Shown here: piece after piece, positions 43,752-54,674 of the stretch
How the letters are laid out: every line of letters begins with the position of its first letter
Position numbering within the stretch: position 1 is the first letter of the stretch
Source: Phaeobacter sp. HF9A
GTDB taxonomy: Bacteria; Pseudomonadota; Alphaproteobacteria; Rhodobacterales; Rhodobacteraceae
Assembly (NCBI RefSeq): GCF_011806385.1
Contig: NZ_JAATOX010000004.1
Coordinates: 21,594-85,593, forward strand
Length of the DNA stretch: 64,000 nucleotides
Reading direction: 5' to 3'
Program-made: the position numbers and the translations under genes
The notes under the pieces: generated by a model
Told to the model about the DNA's origin: nothing
What the model saw: the letters and a program-made list of their open reading frames with translations, nothing else
Databases searched by the model: none

Positions 43752-44126
43752 ATGGCTGTGTCCTCGCGGATCGCGGGCCTGCATGTCGGGGTCAACCAGA
43801 TCGACCGGCTGCGGGTCGAAGATGACGTCCACCTGCCCCGTGAAAGTTCCGCCGCCCGCACGATCTTTCTGCCGCAGGTCCAGGCGCTTGATGCCATCCT
43901 TGCGCGTCACACCCTGGATGAACGGCTCGCGCTTGATGTGGTGCCCGACCGGATCTCGGCCGAGCTGATGACCCCGGTCGGCCTCAGCACCACCCGCGAG
44001 GATCTTGCCGCCCGCTTCGAAGCTGCGACACATCCCAAGGTTCGCGCCGCCGGTGCCCTGCTGCGCCAAGAAGCCGGCCTCGACGAAGAGGTGCGCATGG
44101 CCCTGGCCGAGCTGATGCAGGGCTGA
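43752..44126 (+). CDS. Small T3SS-cluster protein of unknown function
   Basis: A 124-residue protein with GAGG upstream (MAVSSRIAGLHVGVNQIDRL). It has no signal peptide or membrane helix. The C-terminal helices (TREDLAARFEAATHPKVRAAGALLRQEAGLDEEVRMALAELMQG) could form an interaction surface. I recognise no domain. Its overlap-free 4-base gap after the TPR-like gene implies one operon. It may be the last gene of the T3SS island before the plasmid backbone. Confidence 0.5.
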   Translation: MAVSSRIAGLHVGVNQIDRLRVEDDVHLPRESSAARTIFLPQVQALDAILARHTLDERLALDVVPDRISAELMTPVGLSTTREDLAARFEAATHPKVRAAGALLRQEAGLDEEVRMALAELMQG

Positions 44127-44557
44127 CGCCGCCGCGCCGAAAGACACAACGTAAACATCTGAAAAAGAACGGTTTAATTCTACCTTCCCCAGATCCGAGC
44201 CTCCCTGAAACCTCCGCACGATCAAGCGCAACCTGTTGCGCCATCAGAACACGCTCTGCGCTCCAACTGCTCCATCTGGTCAGAATAGGCTTTGCGCGCC
44301 TCCTTGATGGGCAAGGCGCACGACACGGCGGCTCATGGGTCAGCGCCGCCCCGGTACGGCCCGGCAGAATTGCCGATATACACAACACCGCCGCTCTCGA
44401 CCACAACATGTGGAAAAAACGACTTGCCAGAATCGCGGTATATGCGCCATTAATTACGGAAATGAGTGAATAATACGCCCAAGTCCGTAACAAACGCTGT
44501 CCCGCTCAAGGGATGCCTCTCGGAGAACAGGGCCAGAGCAGACAGACCGGGACGATT
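44127..44557. other. Intergenic region between the T3SS island and repA
   Basis: About 430 bases without a supported gene. The last 150 bases (about 44400-44480) are AT-richer and should hold the repABC promoter; TAATAC at 44471-44476 is a possible -10 box, but no matching -35 box could be fixed. RepA normally represses this promoter. Confidence 0.45.
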
Positions 44558-45802
44558 ATGGACGAGATTTCCACCCCCGCGCAAGATCAGGCAGACGGCA
44601 CAGCGGCCTCGCCTGCCCCCTCCGCGCAGACCCGTATTGACCAGCTTGTCGGCGATCATGCCCGGCGACTGTCGGAACGCTTGCAGGCGCATCGCGCGCA
44701 GCTGTTCCCGCCGGATGCGCGGCGCAGCCTGCGCAAGTTCACCTCCGGCGAGGCCGCCGATCTGCTCGGGGTCAAGGACGCCTATCTGCGCAAGCTCCAC
44801 CTGGATGGTCGCGGCCCCTCGCCAGAGATCCGCACCGGCGGGCGCCGCTATTACTCGCCCGAGGATATCCAGGCCCTGCGCGACCTCCTTGAAGCCGGCG
44901 CCAAGGCCGAGGGCACCTATCTGCCCGGCCGCCGCGAGGGCGATCATCTTCAGGTCATCACCGTCATCAACTTCAAGGGCGGCTCCGGCAAGACCACCAC
45001 CGCCGCGCATCTGGCGCAGAAAATGGCGCTGGACGGCTATCGCGTTCTGGCAATCGACCTTGATCCGCAGGCCTCGCTGTCGGCGTTGCATGGGTTCCAG
45101 CCGGAATTTGATCTGCTGGACGGCGGCACCCTCTATGACGCCATTCGCTACGACGACCCGGTGCCGCTTAGTGATGTGATTCAAAAGACATATTTCACCA
45201 ATCTCGACCTGATTCCCGGCAATCTGGACCTGATGGAATTCGAACATGAAACACCCCGTGCGCTGTCGCAGGGACATAGTGAGCTGTTCTTCACTAGAAT
45301 AGGCGATGCCCTTCAGTCCGTGGAACAGAACTATGATGTTGTTGTTGTCGATTGCCCGCCGCAGCTTGGCTTCCTCACCATGTCCGCCCTCTCGGCGGCG
45401 ACGGCGGTGCTGGTCACCGTGCATCCGCAGATGCTGGACGTGATGTCGATGTGCCAGTTCCTGCTGATGACCTCCAACCTGCTTGGCGTCGTGTCCGAGG
45501 CCGGCGGCAACATGAATTACGACTGGCTGCGCTATGTGGTCACCCGTTACGAGCCCGGCGACGGGCCGCAGAACCAGATGGTGACGTTTATGCGCTCGAT
45601 GTTCGGGGAACATGTGCTCAATCATCCGGTGCTGAAATCCACCGCGATTTCGGACGCCGGCATCACCAAGCAAACCCTCTACGAGGTGGATCGCGGTCAA
45701 TTCACCCGCTCCACCTACGAGCGCGCGATGGAGAGCCTGAATGCCGTGAACGGCGAAATCGAAGATCTGGTGCAGGAGGCCTGGAACCGTCATGGCGCGT
45801 AA
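44558..45802 (+). CDS. repA: RepA, ParA-type partition ATPase of a RepABC replicon
   Basis: A 414-residue ParA-family ATPase starting at the ATG at 44558 (MDEISTPAQDQ; an in-frame ATG 45 bases upstream is possible). The N-terminal region (RKFTSGEAADLLGVKDAYLRKLHLDGRGPSPEIRTGGRRYYSPEDIQAL) is the HTH typical of RepA and SopA. The deviant Walker A VINFKGGSGKTTTAAHLA, Walker A-prime VLAIDLDPQASLS and Walker B VVVDCPPQLGFLT are intact. It partitions the plasmid with RepB and represses the operon. Its end overlaps repB by 11 bases. Confidence 0.93.
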   Translation: MDEISTPAQDQADGTAASPAPSAQTRIDQLVGDHARRLSERLQAHRAQLFPPDARRSLRKFTSGEAADLLGVKDAYLRKLHLDGRGPSPEIRTGGRRYYSPEDIQALRDLLEAGAKAEGTYLPGRREGDHLQVITVINFKGGSGKTTTAAHLAQKMALDGYRVLAIDLDPQASLSALHGFQPEFDLLDGGTLYDAIRYDDPVPLSDVIQKTYFTNLDLIPGNLDLMEFEHETPRALSQGHSELFFTRIGDALQSVEQNYDVVVVDCPPQLGFLTMSALSAATAVLVTVHPQMLDVMSMCQFLLMTSNLLGVVSEAGGNMNYDWLRYVVTRYEPGDGPQNQMVTFMRSMFGEHVLNHPVLKSTAISDAGITKQTLYEVDRGQFTRSTYERAMESLNAVNGEIEDLVQEAWNRHGA

Positions 45803-46766
45803 GAACCTTCTGAAAGGGCTGATGGAGGAGGCCACCGCCGCATCCGCGACACGGACCGATGCCCCCTCCCCTGCCCCGGCCCCAACCGCCGACAACACCC
45901 GCGTGGATGTGGCCAAGCCGCGCTATACCTCCGGGGCGATCGGCGCGGTCAGCCAGTCGATCTCGGATCTGAAATCCCGCGCCATTCAGGACATTCCCAC
46001 CGACCAGATCGACAGCGGCGGGTTGCAAGACCGGCTGGACGCCGATGACGGGCTGGCCGAACTCGCGGAGTCTATCGCCGAGCACGGTCAGCAAGTGCCG
46101 GTGCTCTTGCGCCCCCACCCCGAACAGGAGGGCCGCTTCCAGATCGTCTATGGCCGCCGCCGCGTCGCCGCGCTGCGCCGGCTGGGTCAGCCGGTCAAGG
46201 CGCTGATCCGGGTGCTGGATGACCGCGCGCTGATCGTCGCGCAGGGTCAGGAAAACAGCGCGCGCCGCGATCTCAGCTTTATCGAACGGGTGAATTTTGC
46301 CCGTCAGATGCGCGATATGGATTACGAACGCAAGGTCATCTGTGACGCGCTGAATGTGGATAAGACATTGATTTCACGCATGCTTTCCATTGCGGATCGC
46401 ATCCCGGAGGAGGTCATCAACGCCGTCGGCGCCGCCCCTGGCATCGGTCGGGATCGCTGGAGCAAACTCGCCGAGCTGCTGGAACGGGGTCATGTGGAAT
46501 GGGCCCCGGTTCTTGCCCATGGCGACACCTCCGACGCGCGGTTCGAAGCCCTGTTCAAGGCGCTCTCCCCACGCAAGACCCCTGCCCCGACGACGACGCT
46601 CAAGAGCGCGACGGGCGAACCCCTGGGCGAGGTGAAGCGCACCAAAGGCAAATCGGTTCTGACGCTCAAGACCGGCAAGGCCAGCGGTTTTGACGAATGG
46701 CTGATCGAGAATTTCCAGGATCTTCACGCCCGGTACTTGCAGGATCGCAAGACCGGCGGAAGCTGA
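45792..46766 (+). CDS. repB: RepB, ParB-type partition protein
   Basis: A 324-residue ParB-family protein. The ParB/Srx-like N-terminal fold is clear (GLAELAESIAEHGQQVPVLLRPHPEQEGRFQIVYGRRRVAALRRLGQPVKALIR; ENSARRDLSFIERVNFARQM), followed by the central HTH (VICDALNVDKTLISRMLSIADRIPEEVI) and a RepB-specific C-terminal part. It binds parS, found at 46908 and 48231. The start overlaps the repA end, usual for repABC. Confidence 0.93.
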   Translation: MARKNLLKGLMEEATAASATRTDAPSPAPAPTADNTRVDVAKPRYTSGAIGAVSQSISDLKSRAIQDIPTDQIDSGGLQDRLDADDGLAELAESIAEHGQQVPVLLRPHPEQEGRFQIVYGRRRVAALRRLGQPVKALIRVLDDRALIVAQGQENSARRDLSFIERVNFARQMRDMDYERKVICDALNVDKTLISRMLSIADRIPEEVINAVGAAPGIGRDRWSKLAELLERGHVEWAPVLAHGDTSDARFEALFKALSPRKTPAPTTTLKSATGEPLGEVKRTKGKSVLTLKTGKASGFDEWLIENFQDLHARYLQDRKTGGS

Positions 46767-46970
46767 CCGCACCCGCGCGGTCAAATCTGAGCAGAGCATA
46801 ACAAGACAGGAGGCACGACAAGGACAGAACCCAAAAACAAAGACCCCCCAGGACAAAATCCCGAGAGGCCTTGAAGGTTATGTAGCAATTTCACTCTAGG
46901 TCGAACAGTTGACAGCTGTCAACAAACGCCCGCCTGCGGTGGTCAAAAAAGTTTTGTCTCGTGACAGATA
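46767..46970. ncRNA. repB-repC intergenic region, presumed countertranscribed RNA (incompatibility) locus
   Basis: A 204-base spacer between repB and repC. In all characterised repABC plasmids this spacer encodes a small antisense RNA on the opposite strand that controls RepC synthesis. Here the boundaries and promoter of that RNA cannot be fixed by eye; the AT-rich stretch AACAAAGACC to GGACAAAATC (about 46835-46860) and the AAAAAAGTTTTG run near 46946 may be parts of it. Assigned from context only; strand would be minus. Confidence 0.5.
46908..46923. promoter_or_regulatory. parS site 1 (RepB binding palindrome)
   Basis: GTTGACAGCTGTCAAC, a perfect 16-bp palindrome matching the repABC centromere consensus GTTNNNNGCNNNNAAC exactly. 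It lies between repB and repC. Confidence 0.93.
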
Positions 46971-48137
46971 ATGGAACAACTGACAACGACGCCCTTCGGG
47001 CGGCGACCGGTAACGGCTGGCCTGTTGACACAGGCTGCGGTTCCCGGCGTCCAAGCCTTGCACCCGATTGCCGACAAATGGAGCCTCTTTCGCGATCTCA
47101 CCTGCGCCCGGAAAACCTTCAGCCTCAGTGATCGCGCGCTTTTGGTGCTGAACGCCTTGCTGAGCTTTCACCCGGAACGGTCCCTGTCTCCTGACGCCCA
47201 GCTTATCGTCTTCCCCTCAAATGCCGCGCTCAGCGAGCGCACCCATGGCATGGCCGAAAGCACCCTGCGCCGCCACCTCGCCGCGCTGGTGAGCTGCGGT
47301 CTGATTGCGCGCCACGACAGCCCCAACGGCAAACGCTACGTGCGCCGCCGTCGGGGAGGTGAGATTGCGCATGCTTTTGGCTTTGACCTGAGCCCCCTGC
47401 TCTCTCGCGCCGCCGAGATCTTTGACGCCGCCGAAGACACCCGCGCCGCCGAGGATGCGCTCCGCCTGCAACGCGAACGGATCACCCTCCTGAAACGCGA
47501 CGCGCTGAAGCTCGCCGCCTATGCGCAGGACAGCGGTCTGCCCGGAAACTGGGACGCCATCAGCGATGCGCTGCACCTCTTGCATTCCCGCCTGCGCCGC
47601 AAACTGGCGCTTGGTGACCTCCAGGCCATCGAGGCCCAGCTTGTGGATATGCTTGCGGAGATCAGCGCCCAGGTACAGCCCGAAACCGCCTCTGAAACAA
47701 CAACCCTGAGCGCCTGTGACAGTCAAAATGAGCGGCACTATCAGAATTCAGATAAAGATACTTGTGAATCTGAACAGCGCGAAGAAACGCCAAAAGCCGC
47801 TCCGACAACGCTCCCCCTGCCCGTCGTGCTCTCCGCTTGCCCCGATATTCTGCCCTATTGCGAGCGACCACCGCAAAGCTGGCACGAGCTGATCGGAACT
47901 GCCGCCTTTGTCCGAGGGATGCTGGGCATCAGCCCAGACGCTTGGGAAGACGCACAGCGCAAAATGGGGCCTGAAGCGGCTGCAATTACACTGCTCTGCA
48001 TATTGCAACGTTTCTCAGAGATCCGAAACCCGGGAGGCTATCTGCGCAGCCTGACCACCAAAGCCGCAGCCGGAACCTTCTCGCCAACGCCGATGGTCAT
48101 GGCGCTACTCAACACCAGCAACAAACGCGCCGCATGA
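46971..48137 (+). CDS. repC: RepC, plasmid replication initiator
   Basis: A 388-residue protein that starts MEQLTTTPFGRRPVTAGLL and contains the conserved RepC blocks ADKWSLFRDLTCARKTFSLSDRALLVLNALLSFHP and IVFPSNAALSERTHGMAESTLRRHLAALVSCGLIARHDSPNGKRY, a winged-HTH with helix ERTHGMAESTLRRHL. Its C-terminal domain (FVRGMLGISPDAWEDAQRKMGPEAAAITLLCILQR) is also typical. RepC acts in cis at an AT-rich origin within its own gene (see 47715). Full length, with no frameshift, so the replicon is likely autonomous. Confidence 0.95.
   Translation: MEQLTTTPFGRRPVTAGLLTQAAVPGVQALHPIADKWSLFRDLTCARKTFSLSDRALLVLNALLSFHPERSLSPDAQLIVFPSNAALSERTHGMAESTLRRHLAALVSCGLIARHDSPNGKRYVRRRRGGEIAHAFGFDLSPLLSRAAEIFDAAEDTRAAEDALRLQRERITLLKRDALKLAAYAQDSGLPGNWDAISDALHLLHSRLRRKLALGDLQAIEAQLVDMLAEISAQVQPETASETTTLSACDSQNERHYQNSDKDTCESEQREETPKAAPTTLPLPVVLSACPDILPYCERPPQSWHELIGTAAFVRGMLGISPDAWEDAQRKMGPEAAAITLLCILQRFSEIRNPGGYLRSLTTKAAAGTFSPTPMVMALLNTSNKRAA
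47715..47775. other. AT-rich stretch within repC, presumed origin of replication
   Basis: A clearly AT-rich segment (such as AATTCAGATAAAGATACTTG) inside high-GC repC, encoding the hydrophilic linker HYQNSDKDTCESEQ. In characterised repABC plasmids the origin lies within repC at an AT-rich stretch, so this is the best candidate. Confidence 0.6.
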
Positions 48138-48699
48138 TCCCAGCGGCGACGGCTCCAAGCGTATTGCCCTGGATCTATGTGGTCAAAAAGCCGAGCCCGG
48201 TGTCTCCGGCCAACCCGTTGACGGCGGCAAAAGTTGACAGCTGTCAACTTCTGGTCGGAGCGTTGATCTGGTCACGTTGCTCGCCATCACATGGAGAAGG
48301 GCAGGTGGTGCATGTGCGCGTATTCGACACCAGGCACGCCGAAGATCCCGACCTGTCGGCTTTCGCTACACTGGATTTGCCGCGCAATGGGGCCTCAATG
48401 ATGGCCGCGGAGTGATCCGCGCCATGGGAGCAGGGAAAATCTACCTAAAAATCCATAAAACATAACAATATCAAAAGATGAATTCAAAATCGCGCAATCG
48501 GGGTGAGAAATCATGTCTCAACCCCCCTTCTCGACAATGCGTCCTTGGCAGAGTGGAACGCTCGTGAGGCGATGTTAAGAATAGCGGCCGTTCGTCCTTC
48601 GGGCGGCATAGGCAAAGAGATAGCCCAATTTACAGGACTTCTGCGATGCGTTTAAGCTCCGCAAGAAGTTCTGGCAGAGGCAGAAAGTGTGGTGGTGGT
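48138..48699. other. Intergenic region downstream of repC
   Basis: About 560 bases. Contains parS site 2 near its start and lower-GC sequence at about 48440-48540. A possible imperfect hairpin GGGGTGAGA/TCTCAACCCC lies at 48501-48525, without a strong T-run. The small open frames here run through parS and show no ribosome site, so I list no gene. Confidence 0.5.
48231..48250. promoter_or_regulatory. parS site 2 (RepB binding palindrome)
   Basis: A perfect 20-bp palindrome, AAGTTGACAGCTGTCAACTT, with the same 16-bp core as site 1. It lies about 95 bases after the repC stop. Confidence 0.92.
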
Positions 48700-49221
48700 A
48701 TGCTAAAATGGATTGCGGCTCAGCTTGTTGGGAGAGCCGAGAAACGTATCGGCGTTGAGCTGGACTATGCTCGAAAAATTTCCCAAACCGACATCCGGCT
48801 GTTCATGCGATACGGCAAGATTTTTGCGTTCCTTGCCCCCAACAGGAATGTGCCGCCTGACGCTTATCATACCGCTCGGCTCCGTGGCGCAATCAGTGCC
48901 GACTGTGGAACTTGTGTCGAGGCTGAGATCAACCTTGCACAAGCTGCCGGTGTCTCGGGGGAGATTATCAACGCCGTCTTAGGAACGAGCTATAGCGATT
49001 TGCCGGATAGCTTGAGGGCAGTGGCTGAACTCGCTGATGCCGTAACCGCAGCACATACTGATGCGGCGGACGCGCGAGAAAAGATCATAAGCGCATACGG
49101 CGAAGCGGGCTTGATCGAGATATGTTTTGCGCTGAATGGCGCCGCACTCTTGCCCGGCATCAAACGCTCCATGGGCTATGCTACCGTGTGCAATCTGGAT
49201 ACGCTGAGAAAATTGGCGTGA
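48700..49221 (+). CDS. AhpD-like / carboxymuconolactone decarboxylase-family protein
   Basis: A 173-residue protein from the ATG at 48700 (MLKWIAAQLVGRAEKRIG; an ATG at 48646 gives an 18-residue-longer, basic extension). The helix SADCGTCVEAEINLAQAAG carries the CxxC pair (C69, C72) of the alkylhydroperoxidase AhpD core; the usual downstream histidine is replaced by Glu/Ala, so the relay may differ. Members reduce peroxides or act in redox relays. Codon use and base composition upstream are less GC-rich than the neighbours. No operon partner is evident. Confidence 0.7.
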   Translation: MLKWIAAQLVGRAEKRIGVELDYARKISQTDIRLFMRYGKIFAFLAPNRNVPPDAYHTARLRGAISADCGTCVEAEINLAQAAGVSGEIINAVLGTSYSDLPDSLRAVAELADAVTAAHTDAADAREKIISAYGEAGLIEICFALNGAALLPGIKRSMGYATVCNLDTLRKLA

Positions 49222-49435
49222 TCCGGGGCCGACCATTCGTTTTCGATATTGCCGGGCGGCTTCATTCGCGTCTTTTCATCTGCGTGCCACCAGTTTCGTG
49301 ATCAGATCGCAGCGACATAGAAGAAGAGTGCTCGCAAGATAACATCCTGCGGGCATTGCGCATGTTTGAGTGACAGCATTCGCCCGAGCTGATCGGCAAA
49401 TCACGCCGAACCTCGCGACAGAGCCCGCGCGGGGG

Positions 49436-51154
49436 CTAGGTCGGATAGAGGGCGGGCAGGGTGTCAGTTCGCGTCCGCCGGGCGAGGCGATCCTTGATGG
49501 GGTGACGCAGTGTCAGCGACTTCAGCATTTTGCGCAGGTCTGTCGGTTTTTGCGATTGTGCCGGCGCATAGGCGGCCTGTTCAAGCTGTGCGAGCGCCGT
49601 GTCGATCTGCACGCGCTCCTGCGGATCGGTCAGCGCGCGGAGATCCAGGAGCCCCTGATAAAAGGCGCGCTGATCGCTTGCGCTTGCGGCTTTTGCCAGG
49701 GTCTTCAGCACCTGCGCCTTGTTGCGAGAGGGCTTGGCCTTAGCAGGAGGGGAGCTGCGCCGCCCGCGCCGATAAAGGACCAGCCCGGCGCCCAAAGCGG
49801 CCAGAAGCGCAAAGCCGCTCAGGCCGAGTTCCACCGCAGTATTCGGGCGCGCCGCCGGCGCCGGGGTGGCGCTCGGTGCTAGGCTTTGCGTCGCTGCGGC
49901 GGGGGGGGTCCCTTCAACCGAAATCGTCTGGGCGGGAATCGTTGCAACCTTGGTCTCGCCCGAGGCCGTATCCAGCCATTCGACGGAAATCTCGGGCAAG
50001 GTCACCTGCCCGCCGCGGGTCGGCACGATCGACAGGCTGAAGTCACGGCGTGCGGCGGTGCCGTCGGGGGTCTCGACCATATCGGTGTCAACATTGTCCA
50101 CATAGAGGCGCGCACCGGCGGGATCGGTGAAACTCAGATTTGGCAGCTGCTCGGGACGCGCCCCAAGCGCCAGGAGGCTGATCTTGCGCGTTACCGCCTC
50201 GCCTTCGCGAAAATTCGGGGTCTCGGGCTGCCAGGTCGCGCGCAGCTCCACCGCCTTGGCGGGAAGGAACCAGTCGGAGGTTCCGGCATGCGGATTGGCC
50301 AACACCGTCAGGGTCAGCGCGTCGGAGCGGGCCACGAAGGGTTTGCCGGATTGGAACATATCAGCAAAGGGGCTGCCCATGCCCATACCGCCGGGGCGCC
50401 CCATGCGCGCCATCATCTGGTCCATCATGGCAAAGGGATCCCCCCCGCCAAAGGGGCTGGAAAAGGCACCACGCCGCCCGGTCCCGCCAGGCACGGCGCC
50501 CTTCAACGTGAAGGCCGGAACCGTCAGCGTCCCGGTGCTGTCGGGGCGCAGCAGGTAGTCGCGCTCGATCACCGTGATCGGCTGGCCGTTGCGGGTGATC
50601 TGGCTCTGGCGATCCGGCCCGGTCCGGGTCAGTTCAAAATCACCAGTGGGGGCGATCAGCTCTGCCGATTGCAGCGGCTGGGCCGTTTCGATCCGCACGG
50701 TCAGCGGGATTTCCTGAAACTGGTAGTGGTCGCCCGGGTCAATCTTTGTGCTCAGGCTGATGCCTGTGGTGCCCTGTAATTTGGGCAATTGACTGGCGTC
50801 CAGCACCTGAACCTTCAGCGGATCGCTGGACAAAGCGCCCGCATGCAGCACCGGGATCGTCAGCGCGCCCGTGGTGTGCGGCGCAAGGGTGATGATCCAG
50901 CTGACGGATTGAGACCGCTGCCCGTTGATGATCTGTGTTTGCGACGATTGCGAGGTGCCAAGCACATCGAAATCCTGCTCCAACGGGGTCAGGTCCGGGG
51001 CAGAGGTTGCCTGTCTTGCTGTCAGGACCAGCTGAAAACTGTCGCCCTGCGCGAGCTGAGTGCTGTTGACCTGCGCAGACAGGCCCGCAGCCCAGGCGGC
51101 AGAGACATTCAGGCAAAGGGCGGCCACTGCAACTGTCGTTTTCAAGAGTTTCAT
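49436..51154 (-). CDS. batD: BatD-like protein (oxygen-tolerance domain)
   Basis: A 572-residue exported protein from the ATG at 51154 (MKLLKTTVAVAALCLNVSAAWA, a Sec signal; AAGGA upstream). It has repeated immunoglobulin-like domains characteristic of BatD (PF13584): QGDSFQLVLTARQ, LEQDFDVLGTSQSSQTQIINGQ, IERDYLLRPDSTGTLTVPAFTL. A Gly/Met-rich loop (PFAMMDQMMARMGRPGGMGMGSPF) and a C-terminal membrane helix (LGLSGFALLAALGAGLVLYRRG) are present. Last gene of the minus-strand Bat operon; the start is 26 bases after the batB/C stop. Bat systems are linked to aerotolerance in Bacteroides and Leptospira. Confidence 0.83.
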   Translation of the reverse strand: MKLLKTTVAVAALCLNVSAAWAAGLSAQVNSTQLAQGDSFQLVLTARQATSAPDLTPLEQDFDVLGTSQSSQTQIINGQRSQSVSWIITLAPHTTGALTIPVLHAGALSSDPLKVQVLDASQLPKLQGTTGISLSTKIDPGDHYQFQEIPLTVRIETAQPLQSAELIAPTGDFELTRTGPDRQSQITRNGQPITVIERDYLLRPDSTGTLTVPAFTLKGAVPGGTGRRGAFSSPFGGGDPFAMMDQMMARMGRPGGMGMGSPFADMFQSGKPFVARSDALTLTVLANPHAGTSDWFLPAKAVELRATWQPETPNFREGEAVTRKISLLALGARPEQLPNLSFTDPAGARLYVDNVDTDMVETPDGTAARRDFSLSIVPTRGGQVTLPEISVEWLDTASGETKVATIPAQTISVEGTPPAAATQSLAPSATPAPAARPNTAVELGLSGFALLAALGAGLVLYRRGRRSSPPAKAKPSRNKAQVLKTLAKAASASDQRAFYQGLLDLRALTDPQERVQIDTALAQLEQAAYAPAQSQKPTDLRKMLKSLTLRHPIKDRLARRTRTDTLPALYPT

Positions 51155-51179
51155 TTTATTATCCTTTATGTTCAGCATC

Positions 51180-53246
<2,067 letters not shown>

Positions 53247-53249
53247 GGG

Positions 53250-54221
53250 TCAGGCTCCTTGGCGTATCCGGCGCAGAGGGGCCGGAATGAGGGAGAAGAG
53301 GGCGAGCAGCGCACAGAGCAGCAGCGCGGCACCGGCGGGCCAGTAATAGAGGTCGATTTCCGGGCGCAGGTGGATCGGATCACCGGCCACGGGTTCCAGC
53401 CGGTCAATCGCCCGGTAGATCTTGGCCAGACCCTGCACATCGGTGGCGCGGAAATAGGCTCCGCCCGTGGTCTTGGCGATCTGGCGCAGCGTGCGCTCGT
53501 CAAGGTCACGCGACCGGGCAGAGCCAACGCCGATGGTGTAGATCCGAATGCCCAGCTCGGCGGCCAGCTCGGCGGCCTTCTGGGGGGTCATCACCCCTTT
53601 GTTGTTGGCGCCATCCGTGAGCAGGACAAGCACGCGCCCGTCTTTGGGGCGATCCATCAGCCGCTTGACCGAGACGGCGATTGCATCGCCGATGGCGGTT
53701 TTCTGGCCCGTCAGGCCCACCTGCGCCTGATCCAGCAGCTTGCGCACGGCCTCGCGGTCAAAGGTCAGCGGCGCCTGAAGATAGGCCCGGTCTGAAAACA
53801 GCACGAGGCCCATCCGGTCGCCTGCTCGGCGCGAGATGAAATCATCCGCCGTTTCCTTGACGATGGTCAACCGGGTTGCGGGGCGGCCCCCCACGGCAAA
53901 GTCGCGCTCTTCCATCGACCCGGACAGATCGATCGCCATCATGATGTCGCGCCCCTCTGCGGGCAGGGGAACCTCGCGGCCGACAAAGGCAGGGCGGGCA
54001 AGGGCCGCGACAAGAAGAACCCAGACCAGTGTGAGCATGGCCAGCTTGAAAAGATTGGGTTTGCCCCCGGTTTGTCCGGCCCCCGCGCGGGCGCGCAGAG
54101 CGTTGAAGAAGGGCACTTTCAGCGCGCCGGCCAGCCCGGGATCGACCGGTTTCATGAAGCGCCACGCCAGATAGGGCAGGGGCAACAGAAGAAAGGCCAG
54201 CGGCCATAGAAAGGTGATCAT
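53250..54221 (-). CDS. batA: BatA-like von Willebrand factor A protein
   Basis: A 323-residue membrane protein with an intact vWA metal site: MMAIDLSGSM (D98, S100, S102), TDDFISRRAGDRMGLVLFSDRAYLQAPLTFDREAV, and VLVLLTDGANNKG. Helices at the N-terminus (LWPLAFLLLPLPYLAW; MLTLVWVLLVAALA) and C-terminus (WPAGAALLLCALLALFSLIP) anchor it, giving the BatA layout. Its start overlaps the DUF4381 gene by 4 bases. Presumed to interact with BatB and with MoxR in a chaperone-like assembly at the membrane. Confidence 0.88.
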   Translation of the reverse strand: MITFLWPLAFLLLPLPYLAWRFMKPVDPGLAGALKVPFFNALRARAGAGQTGGKPNLFKLAMLTLVWVLLVAALARPAFVGREVPLPAEGRDIMMAIDLSGSMEERDFAVGGRPATRLTIVKETADDFISRRAGDRMGLVLFSDRAYLQAPLTFDREAVRKLLDQAQVGLTGQKTAIGDAIAVSVKRLMDRPKDGRVLVLLTDGANNKGVMTPQKAAELAAELGIRIYTIGVGSARSRDLDERTLRQIAKTTGGAYFRATDVQGLAKIYRAIDRLEPVAGDPIHLRPEIDLYYWPAGAALLLCALLALFSLIPAPLRRIRQGA

Positions 54222-54664
54222 GTTTGCCTCCGAATCCAGTGGGCTGCGGCGTTGCGCAGGGTGTCATCTGTCGGTGTATCGGCGCCGCCCGGGGCATAGG
54301 TGGCTTCGGCCAGATAGCTGGCGAGATCGGCGCGCAGGCCTTTCTGGGCCAGGTAGTCCGCCCAGGGCTTGCCGCTCAATTGCGCGGCAAGCGCGTCCTT
54401 GCGGCGGGCCACCCGACGCAGGAGGATCGAGACAGCCGTGGCAAAGCCCTGCGGATCGTCTCCCGGGATCGCGGCCAGTTCGCGCAGGGCCCGCGCGCGG
54501 GCGGTCTGTTTGCGCCACCGCGCATAGACGCGCCCGGCCAGGAGGGCGGCGCAAACCAGCGCGAGGGCCAGCCACCAGCCATAGGCCAGCGGCCACCAGC
54601 CGACCGGATCGGGCAGGCGAATATCGCGCAATTGCGCAAGTTGGGCTTCTATCTCGGGGGTCAT
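54218..54664 (-). CDS. DUF4381-type membrane protein of the Bat operon
   Basis: A 148-residue protein from the ATG at 54664 (MTPEIEAQLAQLRDIRLPDPVGWWPLAYGWW), with GGGAGCA upstream. One membrane helix (WWLALALVCAALLAGRVYA) is followed by a soluble helical part (AVSILLRRVARRKDALAAQLSGKPWADYLAQKG). The LPDPVGWWPLAPGWW-like opening is typical of DUF4381 proteins found in MoxR/vWA operons. It links the DUF58 and BatA genes (11-base gap; 4-base overlap). A long upstream extension of this frame is a shadow. Confidence 0.8.
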   Translation of the reverse strand: MTPEIEAQLAQLRDIRLPDPVGWWPLAYGWWLALALVCAALLAGRVYARWRKQTARARALRELAAIPGDDPQGFATAVSILLRRVARRKDALAAQLSGKPWADYLAQKGLRADLASYLAEATYAPGGADTPTDDTLRNAAAHWIRRQT

Positions 54665-54674
54665 CGTCTGCTCC

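Noticed and set aside
48134..48415. A 93-codon plus-strand frame after repC
   Set aside because: It runs through parS site 2, overlaps the repC stop, has no ribosome site and no recognisable features.
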